Below, one piece after another: positions 1 through 12,500 of a stretch of DNA of 64,000 bases (its first letter is position 1; every line of letters starts with the position of its first letter). Under the pieces are notes generated by a model. The model saw nothing but the letters and a program-made list of their open reading frames with translations, ran no database searches and was not told the origin of the DNA. The position numbers and the translations under genes are program-made. Origin of the DNA: Phalacrocorax aristotelis (taxonomy: Eukaryota > Chordata > Aves > Suliformes > Phalacrocoracidae); contig NC_134280.1 in NCBI RefSeq assembly GCF_949628215.1, positions 13,651,795 to 13,715,794 on the forward strand. The letters run 5' to 3'.

Positions 1-549
1 TGGAATTTGCTGGATAATGGGTTTTTTTTTTTAAGTGAATGGAGAGCCTGGTGGAAGGTGCAGTCTTGCTGGAGGAATTCAAGTCGCTGGGTTGTTTATT
101 ACCAGTCCAGCAGTGCAAATTCTTCTGCCCCACCACTGTCCTCATAATTAAAAATGCCTCTTCCAGCTTCATACTTGTCACCAGGATATCTCAGTCACCT
201 CTGTTTTATGGACCAGGGAAACTGAGGCAAGAAAGCCATGAGGGAACATGCCTATGGCCATATATAAAGGCATAATCTGTCGCTTGTTCCCATTACTGTC
301 CCAGTCAGACCAAGCCAGAAAGGAGCCACTGCAGCATGCCAGGCCAGAGCAAGGAGATGCTCTTGGATGCCAGTCACTGTGGCCAGCTTGGAGCCTGGGT
401 GCAGCAAAGGGGATCCCCAAGCTCCCCTGCTGCCCCCCTTTGCTCATGGGTAGGAGGGATTTGGCATAGCTTGGCTCATCCTCTTTTCGGGTCCTGTGCC
501 ACATGCAAGACACGTTACTGGCGATTTATTTCACTGCAGCCCTTTCTGG
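1..549. other. Non-coding upstream DNA
   Basis: No exon with convincing splice sites or recognisable protein is seen. A TATA-like TATATAAAGG lies at 261-270, with no supported transcript behind it. Confidence 0.5.
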
Positions 550-905
550 GATCACAGAATGGCATGGGTTGGAAGGGACCTCTGGAGAGCATCTCATCCA
601 ACCCCCCTGCTTGAGCAGGTACACTTAGAACAGGGTGCACAGGACCACATCCAGGCAGGGTTTGAATGTCTCCAGGCAGCCTGTTCCACTGCTCTGGCAC
701 CCTCACAGTAAAGAAGTTTTTCCTCAAATTCAGGTGGAACTTCCTGTGTTCCAACTTGTGCCCATTGCCCCTTGTCCTATCATTGGCCACCACTGAAAAG
801 AGTCCAGTCTATCATCATGACACCCATCCTTTAGATATTTATAAATATTGATGAGATCCCCCCTCAGTCTTCTCCAGGCTGAACGAACGCCGGTCTCAGG
901 GAGGA
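550..905 (-). mobile_element. CR1 LINE 3' fragment, reverse orientation
   Basis: CACAGAATGGCATGGGTTGG, GGAAGGGACC and ATCCAACCCCCCTGC are the reverse complement of the CR1 3' end. The body continues through TTTTTCCTCAAATTCAG, TGCCCATTGCCCCTTGTCCT and TTCTCCAGGCTGAACG, in the order expected for CR1. It is 5'-truncated and clearly diverged. CR1 is the dominant LINE of birds and other sauropsids. Confidence 0.9.
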
Positions 906-3379
906 TAAAATACTCCTGCCGGAGTAATGGGAACAGACGTAGACAGCTGAACTGAAGCCATCTCCAGCCTGCTACCAGGTGAACAGTCCTGTCTGGGTTA
1001 TACAATCACCCAAAAGGACTGTAGGAGAGGCTGGGAGCTGAGATGGGTCCAGTCCTGCTCCCGCTTGTCTGCCTGCCACAGATGGCAGGCATGCCCAGAA
1101 TGCCGGGAGCTGTTACTCAGGCACAAACATGCTGCATGGCTGGTCCAGCCAGGTAGCAGAAGGGGCACAATTTGGTCGTGCCCAGCAGGTCTGGGCTGTG
1201 CCACTTTGGAGAGCAAGCAGGCCTGCCCCGGCAGCCTGAAGACGGACCCTGCTCACCCCAGGGGAAGTGCAGGGGTTCTGACCCTGCCAGTGGAGTGACA
1301 AACCTGGTGGGGCACGATGTGATGCGAGGAGGGGCAGAGGTGAAGCCAGAGCCGCAAAGGCAGTGGCGCTCAGGTCATTAAATATTGATGCCATCTAAGC
1401 TGGCCTGTGGGGCCGATTTGGCTGAATTGCAGGTTTCTGTTGCTGTGATAAATTGGATCAATTTGTCATGTGGCTTTGTTTCTTCCCTCCCTTAAGTAAA
1501 GCTCTACAGTGTTGTTGCTACAGCTTCAGCAGCAGCAAACAATCTGAAAACAAAATGCTATGATGGATACGGATAAAAAAGAAGGGACAGCGACTGTTCT
1601 TCTGCCAAAGGTGCCACCAGAGTCATAGAGCAGGAAGAAGGCAGTAAAAGGAACAACAACAAAAAAATCACTCAGTCCTTTTAGGGCCAGAGACAAAGCA
1701 GTGTCCTCTGCTGGCTCCTGCAATTGAGGAAAATTTCTGTTTATGCAGACACTTTTTTTTTTCCAGCTTTAGCTGTAACTGGACTCTGCAAACAACAGGA
1801 TGCGCATCTCCAGCAGAGACACAGGCATGCGCTTGAGACTACGCTGCTAAATCCGAAGGCATCTCCTGGCCTTTCTGAAGGGCTGTAACAGGAGCTCTGA
1901 GCTGAGGACAGGACATAACCCCAATGCTATTTCACCTCTCGCCTCCAAGTCTTCTACTGCTGATTTCCACGGGAGCAGAATCTGGTACAAACATCTGCTC
2001 TCCACAGCAGAGTGTCACATACATCAAATACATGAAGTGAAAGCTTTCCCCAAGTAGCAGAATCGGGGCTATTTATAAATTAGCATGCATCAGAAAGGAG
2101 GCAGCTCTTTGCAGGGGGAGCTGTAAAGATCATCACAATCGGTCTCCAAGTTCTCCTTATCGTCCTTCTTTATAGCACAGTAACACTGGGTCATCCTCCA
2201 GGCATCCCTGCGCACAGTGGAAAACTCTCCAATAAAAGAGATCATCTGGTGAATGAGTGACATCTGCTAAATGACGGACCCGGATTTACCAAGGGGAACT
2301 AAGGATGGGTGCCTCCCGTCCCCTCTCCCCTGCCCTCCCTGGAGGCAGGGCTGTCCCCCTCCGTCTGCCGCCTTAGGGCCAAAGGGCAAAGCCTGGCAGC
2401 TGAGGACCAAGGTCAGGACGCTGCGGCTCTGGTGATTTTTCCCAGCTGTGCTGGAGAGTTCTTCTGTGACCTTGAGCACATTCTGCTTCTGCCTTCTCTC
2501 AGATGAGGCTTACTGCGGAGGTTCATATGTTGCATTGTCAGTTGTTCAGAGCCTTCAGTGGAGGATGCTGCATGAGCCCAGTGCCACTGAGATCCCCTTC
2601 TGCTAAGGTGAAATGGCAGTTTGACAGGCCCCAAGAAGAAAAAACCATTTGTTTAATCGGATGTTGGAAACACAGAAAGAGCTCTGCATTGCCATGCTAT
2701 TAATTCCTCTCCTAATTAAGCTTTTTTTCTGCAGAATTTAGGTGTTCTGTATTTAATTACATCCTCAAACAGAAACAATGTCTTTACGTCTACTCAATCA
2801 CTTAATAAAAACCATGAAAGCGAGCAATTTGGATCAGGGAAGCTTCACACATCTCGCCAGTCCAGAACCTGCCTGATCTGAACAAGATGAACAGACACAC
2901 ATACAAGGTGGATAATAAGACCCAGTATTACAAGACAGAGCCAGTGAACTGCGACACTTAATCCTAGAAACAATCAGAGCAACCGTTAAGTTTGCCAAGT
3001 CGTTGCTGTCTGAAAGGGAGGAGGCATCCAAGCTGGCACTGCTACCCCTAAAATGAACTGCAAATTAAAATAAAATAGTTGTAAGCGCAGGGCACAACTC
3101 AGCTCTGTGCTCAAGAACAAGGCAAAATGGAGGCATTGCCATTGCCTCGGCTTCGTTCTCTGAGCAGCTCCGCTGCTTCAAGCGAGACTGCCCATCACGT
3201 CCAAAAGCCTGTGAAGGTTGAGATGGTGGCGGCAGTCACCAGGGCCTCGGGACCGCAGAACATGCGATCTGCGACCAGGCCGAGGGGCTCCCGAGGCGGT
3301 CAGTCTCAAGCAAATCACCTGGATGTGGCAAACGAGGGATCCCAAAGCAACCTGAGGGGAAGACGAGAGCTAAACCCAA
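906..3379. other. Non-coding DNA upstream of the CpG island
   Basis: Short open frames here look random. A 130-codon frame from ATG 3127 to 3519 runs into the CpG island but shows no familiar domain. AT-rich patches (2690-2780) could hold regulatory sites. No gene is supported. Confidence 0.5.
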
Positions 3380-3461
3380 ACCCCAGCTTCCTCCCCGGCC
3401 GCTCAGAAGCCCTCAGGACCACAAGGGGAGCCGGGCTGGCGAGAGCGGAGGGTGGCTGGTT

Positions 3462-3485
3462 GCCGAGCCGAGCCGAGCCGAGCCG
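3462..3485 (+). repeat. GCCGA pentanucleotide tandem repeat
   Basis: Four perfect GCCGA units plus GCCG sit at the 5' edge of the CpG island. This is a short GC-rich microsatellite and may vary in length between individuals. Confidence 0.8.
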
Positions 3486-3758
3486 CAGGAGCCGCCGGGC
3501 CTGGCGCGGGGGGTGTTAGAGCTGCCGCCGCCTCCCCTCTCCTCCCCGCAGCGCACGCGCTCGCCGCGCCCCAGCCAAGGCCACGCGCCCATAAAGCCGA
3601 AGCGCGGGGCGGCCCCACCCGCCTCGCTCCCCGCAGGGACACCCGCCGCTTTCCCCCTCACCGCCCCCCCTCCCCCCGCCCTGGGCGGGCGGGGCCCCGC
3701 GGCCGTTGCGCGGCAGCCGTTACCCTAACCGCGCCGCACGCGCCGCCGCGCGCCCACC

Positions 3759-3772
3759 GTTGCCGTGGTGAC
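3759..3772 (+). promoter_or_regulatory. X-box-like (RFX) motif
   Basis: GTTGCC-GT-GGTGAC matches the inverted-repeat X-box (GTNRCC, short spacer, RGYAAC) with one mismatch in the second half-site. It lies about 85 bases 5' of the candidate ATG. RFX factors bind such sites in promoters of ciliary and some immune genes. Confidence 0.4.
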
Positions 3773-3856
3773 GGGCTAAGCCAGGGCCTGGCTGCGGCTC
3801 GGCGGGCGCAGAGGGGACGGACAGACAGACGGGTGGTGGCAGGCGGCTGCCGGGGC

Positions 3857-3902
3857 ATGCACAACAAAGGCGGGAGGCGACGCGTCCCGGCGGGCTCCGC
3901 AG
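3857..3902 (+). CDS. Candidate first coding exon of the RhoGEF gene (CpG-island start)
   Basis: The ATG at 3857 is the first ATG after roughly 590 bases of GC-rich DNA and has a purine (G) at -3. It opens MHNKGGRRRVPAGSA and ends after one base of the next codon at a strong donor (CGCAG|GTAGGT, intron from 3903). That phase 1 end fits both the 42-nt exon at 4408 and the big exon at 36217. No in-frame ATG lies upstream, although the frame stays open. The start lies 3' of an X-box-like site and GC boxes. Assignment to the RhoGEF gene is inferred from strand and phase across about 32 kb, so these could be the first exons of a separate transcript. Confidence 0.45.
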
Positions 3903-4407
3903 GTAGGTGCGGGCAGGCGGGCGGGTCCCTCTGCTGCAGGACGCCTCCCTCCCGCCGCGCTGCCGGGGCCGTTCTCAGGGGAGCGCGGCCCCGGACCCGC
4001 GCCGCACCTTGCGGGTGCGGGGCTGCAACAAAGGCAAATGGCTGCGCGGCGGGGCGGGCTGCGGGGCTGGCGGCGGCGGCCGCGCTGCCTCTGGCCGCCC
4101 TCCGCCCCTCTCTCGGGGAGGCGCGGGAAGCGGCCGCGGCCCCTCACGCATTTATCTGGTCGTTGGGTCTCGTTGCCCCGGTCCCTGCGCGTACGGGCCG
4201 GGAGCTCCGCGGGCGGCCCAGGAGCGCTGGGGAGCTGGGGGACACGGGCTCTTCCCGAGCTCTCCCGCACCTTCACCGGCTGACACCCGCTGGCGGACCC
4301 GCATGCCCCCCGCATTCGCTGGCTACTCTCGTAGCCCTCAGAGATGCCTCCTCTTGGCGCAGGAGCTAATGGGTGGCTTCAGAGGGGCCCCGGCTTTTTC
4401 TCTCCAG

Positions 4408-4449
4408 GTCCTAAAACCGCAGCCGAGAGGCAACTTTGTAAATTGCCAG
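4408..4449 (+). CDS. Candidate 42-nt second coding exon
   Basis: A pyrimidine-rich acceptor (CTTTTTCTCTCCAG) precedes 42 bases that end at a consensus donor (GCCAG|GTGAGA). Entered in phase 1 from the exon ending at 3902, it reads GPKTAAERQLCKLP without a stop. It leaves in phase 1, exactly what the exon at 36217 requires (G+AC, Asp). Strong splice sites, an open frame and matching phases on both sides together support a real exon. The short length and long following intron are the main doubts. Confidence 0.5.
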
Positions 4450-4989
4450 GTGAGAGCTTTGTAGATGCCACGGGGCTTTTGTCCTATGCAAGGTGCAACA
4501 TTGTGAGCTCGTGTGGTATTAGCCTGAGTTTAATTGTTGTAAGGGGTGGTGGAGCGGCACCTAGCTCTTTAGGTCTGTGGGGTGTGATTAATTTGTTAAT
4601 TTGTTTCCATGTGATTCATAACGTTTTCAACTCCAGGATGCATTTTCCCAATTTCATAAGAGGTTTTGATACCCGAGCTAATAGCAAGGGCATCTGCTTG
4701 AAGCCATAGAGGTTGAAGTTTTACTGCATTATTGAAAATAGTAGCTACGACAGAATTCCCTGGAGGGAAATCTATAAAACCTGCTCCTACCATTTTTATT
4801 CACACTGCAGCAAAGCAGTGCTGGGTGCATCTACACTTTTGCTTTCCCTCATTTCCTAGACATTGTGGCACTGAAAAGCATTATAAACAACTCTGCATTG
4901 TTTGTTGGTATTATAGTAAAGCCTGAGGGCTTGGTTTCTTTCATTCATGGCTCTCAAAACACTTCATAGACATCAATTAAGAGTGGGAG

Positions 4990-5095
4990 CCCTGCTGCAA
5001 ATCGGAGAGGTTTTATTGATTCCATTTTACAGATGGAGGAGCAGATCAGAGACCTAGAAAGATTTAAGTCAAATCCAGAACCTAAGCCATCATCT
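4990..5095 (-). mobile_element. Possible ancient MIR/CORE-SINE-like fragment
   Basis: CCATTTTACAGATGGAGGAG followed by AGAGACCTAGAAAGATTTAA resembles the reverse complement of the MIR 3' region (CATTTTACAGATGAGGAAACTGAGGCACAGAGAGGTTAAG). The match is short and diverged; only a profile search could settle it. Confidence 0.35.
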
Positions 5096-6014
5096 CACAA
5101 ATCCTAAATCCTCTATTTAGGGTGCTCTTCCCCACCTCCTCTAAGAAAATTTTCTCTTAATTTCACTGGCTGCTCCAGGAGTTGTTGTGGGCACTGACAG
5201 GCCGTGTATGCTTTGGGGTTTTGAGATACTGCTCTTGTATATTGCCAAAAATTCTATGCCTTTAGGACCATACTGTTGAGAAGAACGGTTTCTGATTAAA
5301 ACAAGTTTCTGATTGTTCTTTGGTTTGTACCAGGGTAGAACCAAGAGTTCTGTCATGGATGAGGGTGTATTAGCCAAGGCATTGTAGAGCCAGACAGCAA
5401 AGCATGCACAGAGCTGATGAGCCAAATACGAAAAGCCTATGTATCTGCTATGACTTCTTTGACAGCCTCCCTCACAAATAGAGAGGGTCTCTCCTCACTA
5501 AGACTCTCTTTGAAGGGCATATTTCCAAAAGCAAAACAAGTGGCTCCTGTTGTGACTAACCCAGAAGACTCCTGATCCTAGCCTGTTTTTGAGTCTGCTT
5601 GTTTTCATGGCACAGACAGGAGATGGGTCATGTTTGAGATCTGGTTCCCATCCTTAGGCATTGCTTATGTTGATCACACTTAAGGCCTTTAACCAGAGAA
5701 TGCCAGCTGCAGTCTCAGATTTAAGTCTTGCTGCCCTGTCTGCAGAGTGCTGCACAAGACAACAACAGTAGATCCAAAGCATTTACAAAGTGTTAAGCTT
5801 CATCTGTGAACAGAAAGCCTGCTGTAGACCAGGTGATGATGTACAGCTCCCAGCAGTCACAGAGGGAAGGGAAAGGAGCAGATTTAATGCTTTTATAGCT
5901 TTTCTGCGTTTAATATCCACTTGCTGAGTCTGATCTAGTTTTACAAGGTCTTACAGAAATCCTGATTTCTTAATATTTAAGTTTGTAGGAGGTCAAGGGC
6001 CGTGAAAATTATCA

Positions 6015-6522
6015 GAAGGATGGGACACCTCTCCTATGAAGCACAGGAAAGACATGGACCTGTTGGAGTGTGTTTAGAGGAGGGCCACAAAACAATCAGT
6101 GGGCTGGAACACCTCTCCTCTGAGAACAGGCTGAGAGAGCTGGGGTTGTTCAGCCTGGAGAAAGCTCCAGGGAAGCCTTATTGCAGGCTTTCAATACTTA
6201 AGCGGGGCTTATAAGAAAGATGGGGACAAACTTTTTAGCAGGGCCTGTTGCAATAGGACAAGGAGTAATGGTTTTAAATTAAAAGTGAGTAGATTTAGAC
6301 TAGATATAAGGAAGAATTTTTTTATGCTGAGGATGGTGAAACATGGGAACAGGATGCCCAGAGGGGTGGTAGATACCCCACTCCTAGCACCATTCAAGGT
6401 CAGGTTAGGTGGGACTCTGAGCAACCTGATCTAGTTGAAGATGTCCCTGCTCACTGCAGGGGGGACTGGACTAGGTGGCCTTTAAAGGTCCCTTCCAACT
6501 CAAACTATTCTATGATTCTATA
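6015..6522 (+). mobile_element. CR1 LINE 3' end with terminal microsatellite
   Basis: The order of blocks is AAAGACATGGACCTGTTGGA, AGGAGGGCCACAAAACAATC, CTGGAACACCTCTCCTCTGA, TTGTTCAGCCTGGAGAAAG and AGGTCCCTTCCAACTC, then ATTCTATG ATTCTATA at 6507-6522. This is the full recognisable 3' part of a CR1, truncated at the 5' side, with the hallmark octamer tail. It has no intact reverse transcriptase, so it is a dead copy inside the putative long intron. Confidence 0.95.
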
Positions 6523-9500
6523 AGTTCCACTTTAAATACGCTCTCCCCCAAATACACACCCCCTTTCCCCCAAACACCTCAGTGCTGCAGTTTCAAGAAG
6601 CATCATTCATTGCTGGCAGGCAAGATACAGTACCACAGTTTGTTTCCTTTCCAGTGTTTCAGAGGACAGTTCTTTTATAGAAGAGAGCAAGCGTAGCTCC
6701 AGGGCCTCCATGGCTGGGCAGCAGCCAATTACTGTCATACCAGATTAGCTCTATGGTACATTAGCACTCGTTTATGTTAATACAAATGCAGCATGATTGT
6801 TCCATAGTATTGATGGAATTATTGTATTTACAGCTCTATAATGTGACTAATTGAAAGGGAGGTTCTGATTACAAAACCATGGACTTCCAAGGTGATTGCT
6901 TCTGTGGTTTCTGTATGGACCAGTTTTGAACCACTATGAAGAAACGAACTAGTAGAAGATGTAATCCAGTTTTTATTTTGGCAAACTCTAGGGGAAAAAA
7001 ATCCTGTATCACAAAAGTAACAGGAAGAACTTAAAGGTTTTTTTCCTCCTTGCCATGATCCTGACTCAGTAGCATGTGCTACTGCAGCTGCTTCTTGGCC
7101 TCTGAGAGAAGCTCTTACCTGCCTATGCTCTGCAGGAATCTAGCCCTTGAAACTGGCATTAAGATTTCCTCAGCTGTCACTGCAGCGCATGAGCACGTTC
7201 TTGTCCAGAGCAGCTTGGCAGCAGCAGTCGTGGGTGTTTGTGAGATGAGGAGGCATCACAGGCAGCATGCTGTAGCCAGGATTGTAAAGCTCTCCACAGC
7301 TTGGTGACTTTCATGCTCACATGTCACCTGCCTAAATTCAAAGGATGTGCCCATTTGTCTCTGGGAATAAACTAGGCATCTCTGCCCATGATCTCCACAA
7401 GTCTTGCAGTCCCTGCTTCATAATTAGCTCAGCCTCAGCTTCCAGTTGCTTTGCAGTTCACAGCAGCTCTAACAGCTGGTTCCTGGTGGTCATTATCACC
7501 TTACAGCACAGCAACAGCTTTAGCTCTGAGTCTTGGGAGGATGAACAGGGCTGGCAGGATCAGTGATATTAGGAAACATAATGAAGGAGAGAAAACAGGT
7601 GCATGGGCACGGGGAGGGAAGGTAGACTGAGAACATGCGTGATGAGGAGGGAAAAATGAAGTGCAGGTGGGAGGCACTGCAGATCCCTAGACTTTGTGGG
7701 AGTCGCAGACAAGGTAGGACATGGAAGGAGACAGGGAGCTCTGCAGCTGGTAGGAACAGGGTGAGGGATCTCCTCTGCTGCCAGGGGTGAATTGTGTTAC
7801 TACTGCCAGCCAGCTGCCCAGGCTTCAGAGCTGTTCAGCCAGCCCTGAGCCACTGCAGAGTGCCGTGTTTGTTGTTTTCAAAACACACTGCTGCAAGTTA
7901 CAGCTACAAAGAGTGACTAGCTCTGGGAACTGCACAGGAGCGCTGGGGTCAGTAGCCTTGTCCACAGTGCCATCCCTGCTTAGGGAGGGCCCTGAGAAAA
8001 CCTGTGACACCACAGCAGGCACCAGCATCAGTTAAATGAGGAGCAGCGATTTGCTGCTCAAGGACAGTGGAAAGTCTGTGATTTCAGGGATTACTTATGG
8101 AAAGCTGGGACCCTCAGGCTGAGGTAATAAGAATAGCTGGAGAGTTAGGCAATTCCCATAGTCATGAGATGACAGACTGCAGTCCCTTTGCCAAGGCTGT
8201 ATTAAATACACTGAGGGGCAGAGGAGTTTCCTAGCTTTGCTAACAGCTGCTTCAAGGTGAAGCACAAGGAGGAAAAAGAAAAAAAATCTCCACTGTCTGC
8301 TGATATTCATTTTGCCAAGTAACAACTCAGGGCCCCCTGCAGACCTTTTGGAACCTGGACAGTCCACTCACCCTCTAGAAATCACGTGATCAGGAATTGA
8401 ACAGCACCTGTCCAAAAGACTTCTCTCCAGGAAGGAACTAAAGCTTTTGAAATCCTTCCCCATCTCCTGTCCTAGACAGGAAGTCAAGGAGCAGCTGTAA
8501 ATTTTTTTTCTTACAAAGAAAAAACATGGCTTTGTGCTTTTAGCTAAAGAGAGTGCGTATGCCCTTTCCTTCTCTGCTGCTGAAATGCTTAAAGATATGT
8601 GTAAGCAAAAATCCATTTTTCCTTTGTGATACAAAGCTTCAGCAGATACTAGTGGGAGTTCACAGGCTTGTTTCTTTGTCCGTGCTTGCAGAAGCAGCCA
8701 GACAGTGCACTAGCTGTGGATGCAGTGCTAGTGCTGCCCCAGTTAGACTCTGTGCAGCCCATCTTGTGGCTTCATGGCATCTGGGAGCAGCACTGGCAGT
8801 GTCCTGTCAAAACTCGTTTGTTTGCAACACAGCAATCTGACTGTTTCTGCAGGCATGTTTAGGAAGCCAGGTAGCAACTGAAAGATGACTGACTTTGACC
8901 ACAAGCGAGTGATTCACAAGACTTGGAGTACGCACAGCTGAACTTCTCATGCAAGGTTCTTCCCCCAGGAAGAAAGGAATTAAAGACCCTCAGACACTGA
9001 GGAGAGACAGATCAATTCAGACCTGGCACAGAAGTGATACATGTTAGTTCCTAGTGTTGCAGCCAGTCAGAGCTGCTGAGAGATTTATCTGCAGGCTTTG
9101 TAGTTTGTCTCAAGGACAACTTGCCTACCATTCCCTCTAATCAAGTCCTCGCTCATCTGAAGGATTGTTGCATCTCAGACACCTCACTCAATAAACCCAC
9201 CCTGCAGAGAGGTCTAGAGGCAAAGCAGTGGTTCAGAGTTTGACTGGAGCAGAGTTAGCACCAGCCATGGCTGGTACTGGATTGAAGCTGAGCCCTCTGG
9301 ACTAACAGGACATTGGTGCCTGGGGCTATTGATCAGCTCTGTGCTGAAGTACTCCTGTCACTCATGGTAACATGGCTGATCCTTCCAGCCTGCTTCTAGG
9401 AATAGACAGAAACAACCCTGTTCAAGAGGAGGTCCCTCTTGAAAGACCCCTGTCAAGAAAGTGCCTTTCAAGAGCCAGGGAGGTAACTGCTTCTCATAAA

Positions 9501-12500
9501 GGATCAATACAGTTTCACTGCTAATCTGTGCTGTGGTAGTTTAACCTGGAAAAGCTCAGGCCTGAACTGAAGTGAAACCTCTCAACTGCAAGAAGATCTG
9601 AGAACGCTCCCTCAGGAGTCCTGGTTTGCAGTACTTAACTGTTTTGCACTGATGTGCCCCATTTTTTACCACAGCTGTTACAACAGCTCTGTTCTCTGTG
9701 GACAATGTTTGGGTTTCCACAACACAAGATAACCTGTCTGTGAGCCCCAATGTGGCAGTCCTCTTCCTAGTTCAAGGGCTAGGTGTGGTTTTGGAAATTT
9801 GTGCTTTATGCTTGCAGAAGCCATGCCTGCAGTGGGGGGAACCTCACAAGTCGTTAGTTCAGCTTATCTGAAAGCTCAGCATCGTTGAGAACAAACATCA
9901 GCCAAAGTCACAGGAGGAAAAAAGGAAGTCTGAAAGAAGAAGGATTAGGCCATGGAAGCCTTCCTGATAAGCAGTCCCTAATGAACTTTTTAATGTTAAG
10001 GTGCATCACTTGCTTGCTTCATCTGCCAGTTGAGTCTAAGGACATCTTCCAGCAGGTGTGGGATGAGCTGACATCCCATTCCTGGCTCTGAGAACCAGGT
10101 CGGCTAATACACTGCCAGTCGCATCTTTCAGGGAGGATCTTTGGCCCTTTATTCCAGGTTCTGTCCTACCTGATTGCCATATAGCCATGTCCCCAGGGGA
10201 TGCGGTTATTGCTTGTCTACACAGCATCACCTGTATCTCACCTCAAATAAAGACTGTGTCAAAACACAGTCCTTTTTGAGTAAAGTCATATTCAGTCAAA
10301 CTCCAGTTGTGCCTCAAGCTAACACTACCATGAAGAGTAATCCCTTTGAGAATGTCTGAATATTATACAAATCAACTCAAAGTTGTTGTAATAGGAAAGG
10401 CAGATGATATAGGTATGTTAAATAGCACATTGTTAAAAGTAATGTTCCTAGCCCACCATAAAGAGAAAAATTTAGACGTACTCTTCCATCTTGGTATCTG
10501 GAATAAACACTTCCCTTTACCTGGTCATGCCTTCTGCTTTCCGTCTTGACAGTAGCCAAGGTGAATGCACCTTCTTGCATGACACAGCAGAAGCTCATGC
10601 TGTGTATTTTCGGTGGGGTGGGTAAAAAGGTGTCCTAGCAGAGAAGTCCTGGCTTTCTGGACCAGGAGAGATGACCTGCTCTTTTCAGATGGAAAGTAGA
10701 GAAATGAGGGATGTTGGCTCCTAGATAGGTACTTATTTAAGGGGCAGATTTCCAGAGGGTCTCTGCAGTCCCTGCTGAATTCTTTTGAAAGATGTGAGTG
10801 CTTATTTTTGGTGCAATGATGTAGCACATTCTGTGATAATATGGCTGTGAATGTAGGTGCTGAATGTTTTTAAGAATGAGGCTTTTGTGCTGTACATTGG
10901 TGGATCTGAATGTGGTTAGAGAGGTGGATAGGTGTTAGCAGAGTGACTGAACTTTTGAAACGCATACTGAGGCAAAGCTAGGTCAAGGGAGATGTCCACC
11001 TTTCCAGACAGTGAACAAGATCATGTTATGTCTGGTAATGCAACTCTCGGTCCATGGTTCTACCTGCAGGACCACACTGCATCAATTTGTGAAATAGCAT
11101 TAACAATCCACTTTGGATTTTCTCTGTAGATTATTGTAATTATTGCATAGTAAATATCCATGTGTAGAAGTCCTCAGCGCACACATGTGTGCACACTGGA
11201 GTTTGCCACACACGGTATTTAGCAGCTGCATAATCCTGCTGATGTCAGCATTGCTTCCATAGGTGGAAGCTGTGCACAGGGTGTGGTAACAGGAGATAAA
11301 AGGTTCATAAACTTGAAGGCTGGACAGGGATGCTGAGATGCAGTCTTTTGCTAGACACAGGCTGTAGGACTTCCCCAAACTGATTTCTTCTGTTCACTGC
11401 GTCTCTCCTTTAATGGCTCTTTCCGGCCCCTGAGCCCTGTGAACTAAACTTTGGCATTTACATCCCCAGGCTTGCTGGCTGTCAGCAGCTGGTGTCACCA
11501 TCAGCTGCCTTTCTGGGTGCCTGTGTAGTGGCTGTGCTCTCACCTCGTGCTGCAGAGCCAATTAGTTGGACACAGTGCTGTGTGTGGTGATGAGGGATGT
11601 GCTTTCTGTGCATCACACGTTCTCCGTCCACTCCTTGGGCATCAGCTGCTGGACTGAGCTGAGACAGACCCATGTGGGGCAGTGGGGCCTCACAGAGGGG
11701 CAGGGTACCAATGTGAGGGCAGTGGATGCTGCTTCAAGTTGAATCCCTGCTTCGTAGCACAGCTCCAGCTCATAATTTATGTGGGGCTGGACCAAAGCTG
11801 TAATGGGAGTACAGGTGATAGTCCTCTTTCAGCTCTTCTTCAGGGGTGTGGGAAGGCCAAAGGATGAGGCGTCTATAGCAAAGCACAGAAAGATGGGTTG
11901 AGAGCCCTTTCAAGCAACAGGATAGCAGAGGGTGCCTTGTGGTAGGGAAAGGAGTTCCTGTAGCAAGGGAGAGAGGGTGTAGCAGGGGTGACTGTGCTGA
12001 GGAGTGGGGATGAGAGAGGAGCTCAGAGGGAGCAGGGCAAGGCAGTGGACCAGGGAAGAGGCATGATAGGGGTGTTAGCCAGAGCTAATGAATGGAAATT
12101 GTATATTGGTATGGGAAGGCCTTGTAATCGGGGTAGGAGTCCCACGTACAAACGCCTGGAGCTTTTGAGATTCAGCCCCATCAGTCACCAAAGCACCAGG
12201 CAGGCAGTGTGACTCCAGGTGAGGAAGAGCAAGAAGCAGAATGCATAACTCCTGAACAGGTTCCCCTCGTACTCTGCCCTATCCTCTCTGCCCATTTTGC
12301 CATTCCTACTGCTATTTGAAATGCACAGCATCTGGAAAAAGCAATGCCCTTGTACAGTGCCTCTGGCTTCAGGAGAGTTCTTCCAGCACTGAATTTGGCC
12401 CATGGATTTTAATTACTCTCCACTGTGATAGTAATGAGAGCCAGTGGAATTGTAGTGATTTTACTTCCTTTTAATTTGCTATGATGCTCTGGATGCAGAT

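Larger units (their letters stand above)
3380..4290 (+). promoter_or_regulatory. CpG-island promoter
   Basis: About 0.9 kb of very GC-rich, CpG-dense DNA sits in a much AT-richer surrounding. It has overlapping GC boxes (GGGCGG at 3683-3694), no TATA box, and an X-box-like site at 3759-3772, followed by a candidate first exon with a good splice donor at 3903. This is the usual look of a broad vertebrate promoter. Which strand or strands it drives is inferred; only + strand exons with fitting phases were found. Confidence 0.8.

Noticed and set aside
3127-3519. A 130-codon frame from ATG 3127
   Set aside because: It has a fair start context but low-complexity Arg/Ser content, no domain, and it lies upstream of the likely transcription start.
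3776-4315. A 179-codon - strand frame in the CpG island
   Set aside because: It is a composition artefact opposite the + strand frame; no recognised domain and no supporting splice sites.
3452-4369. A 305-codon open frame across the CpG island
   Set aside because: It starts with GTG, is made of Arg/Ala/Gly/Pro from GC-rich DNA, and runs through a strong splice donor at 3903. Only the piece from ATG 3857 to 3902 is kept as a candidate exon.
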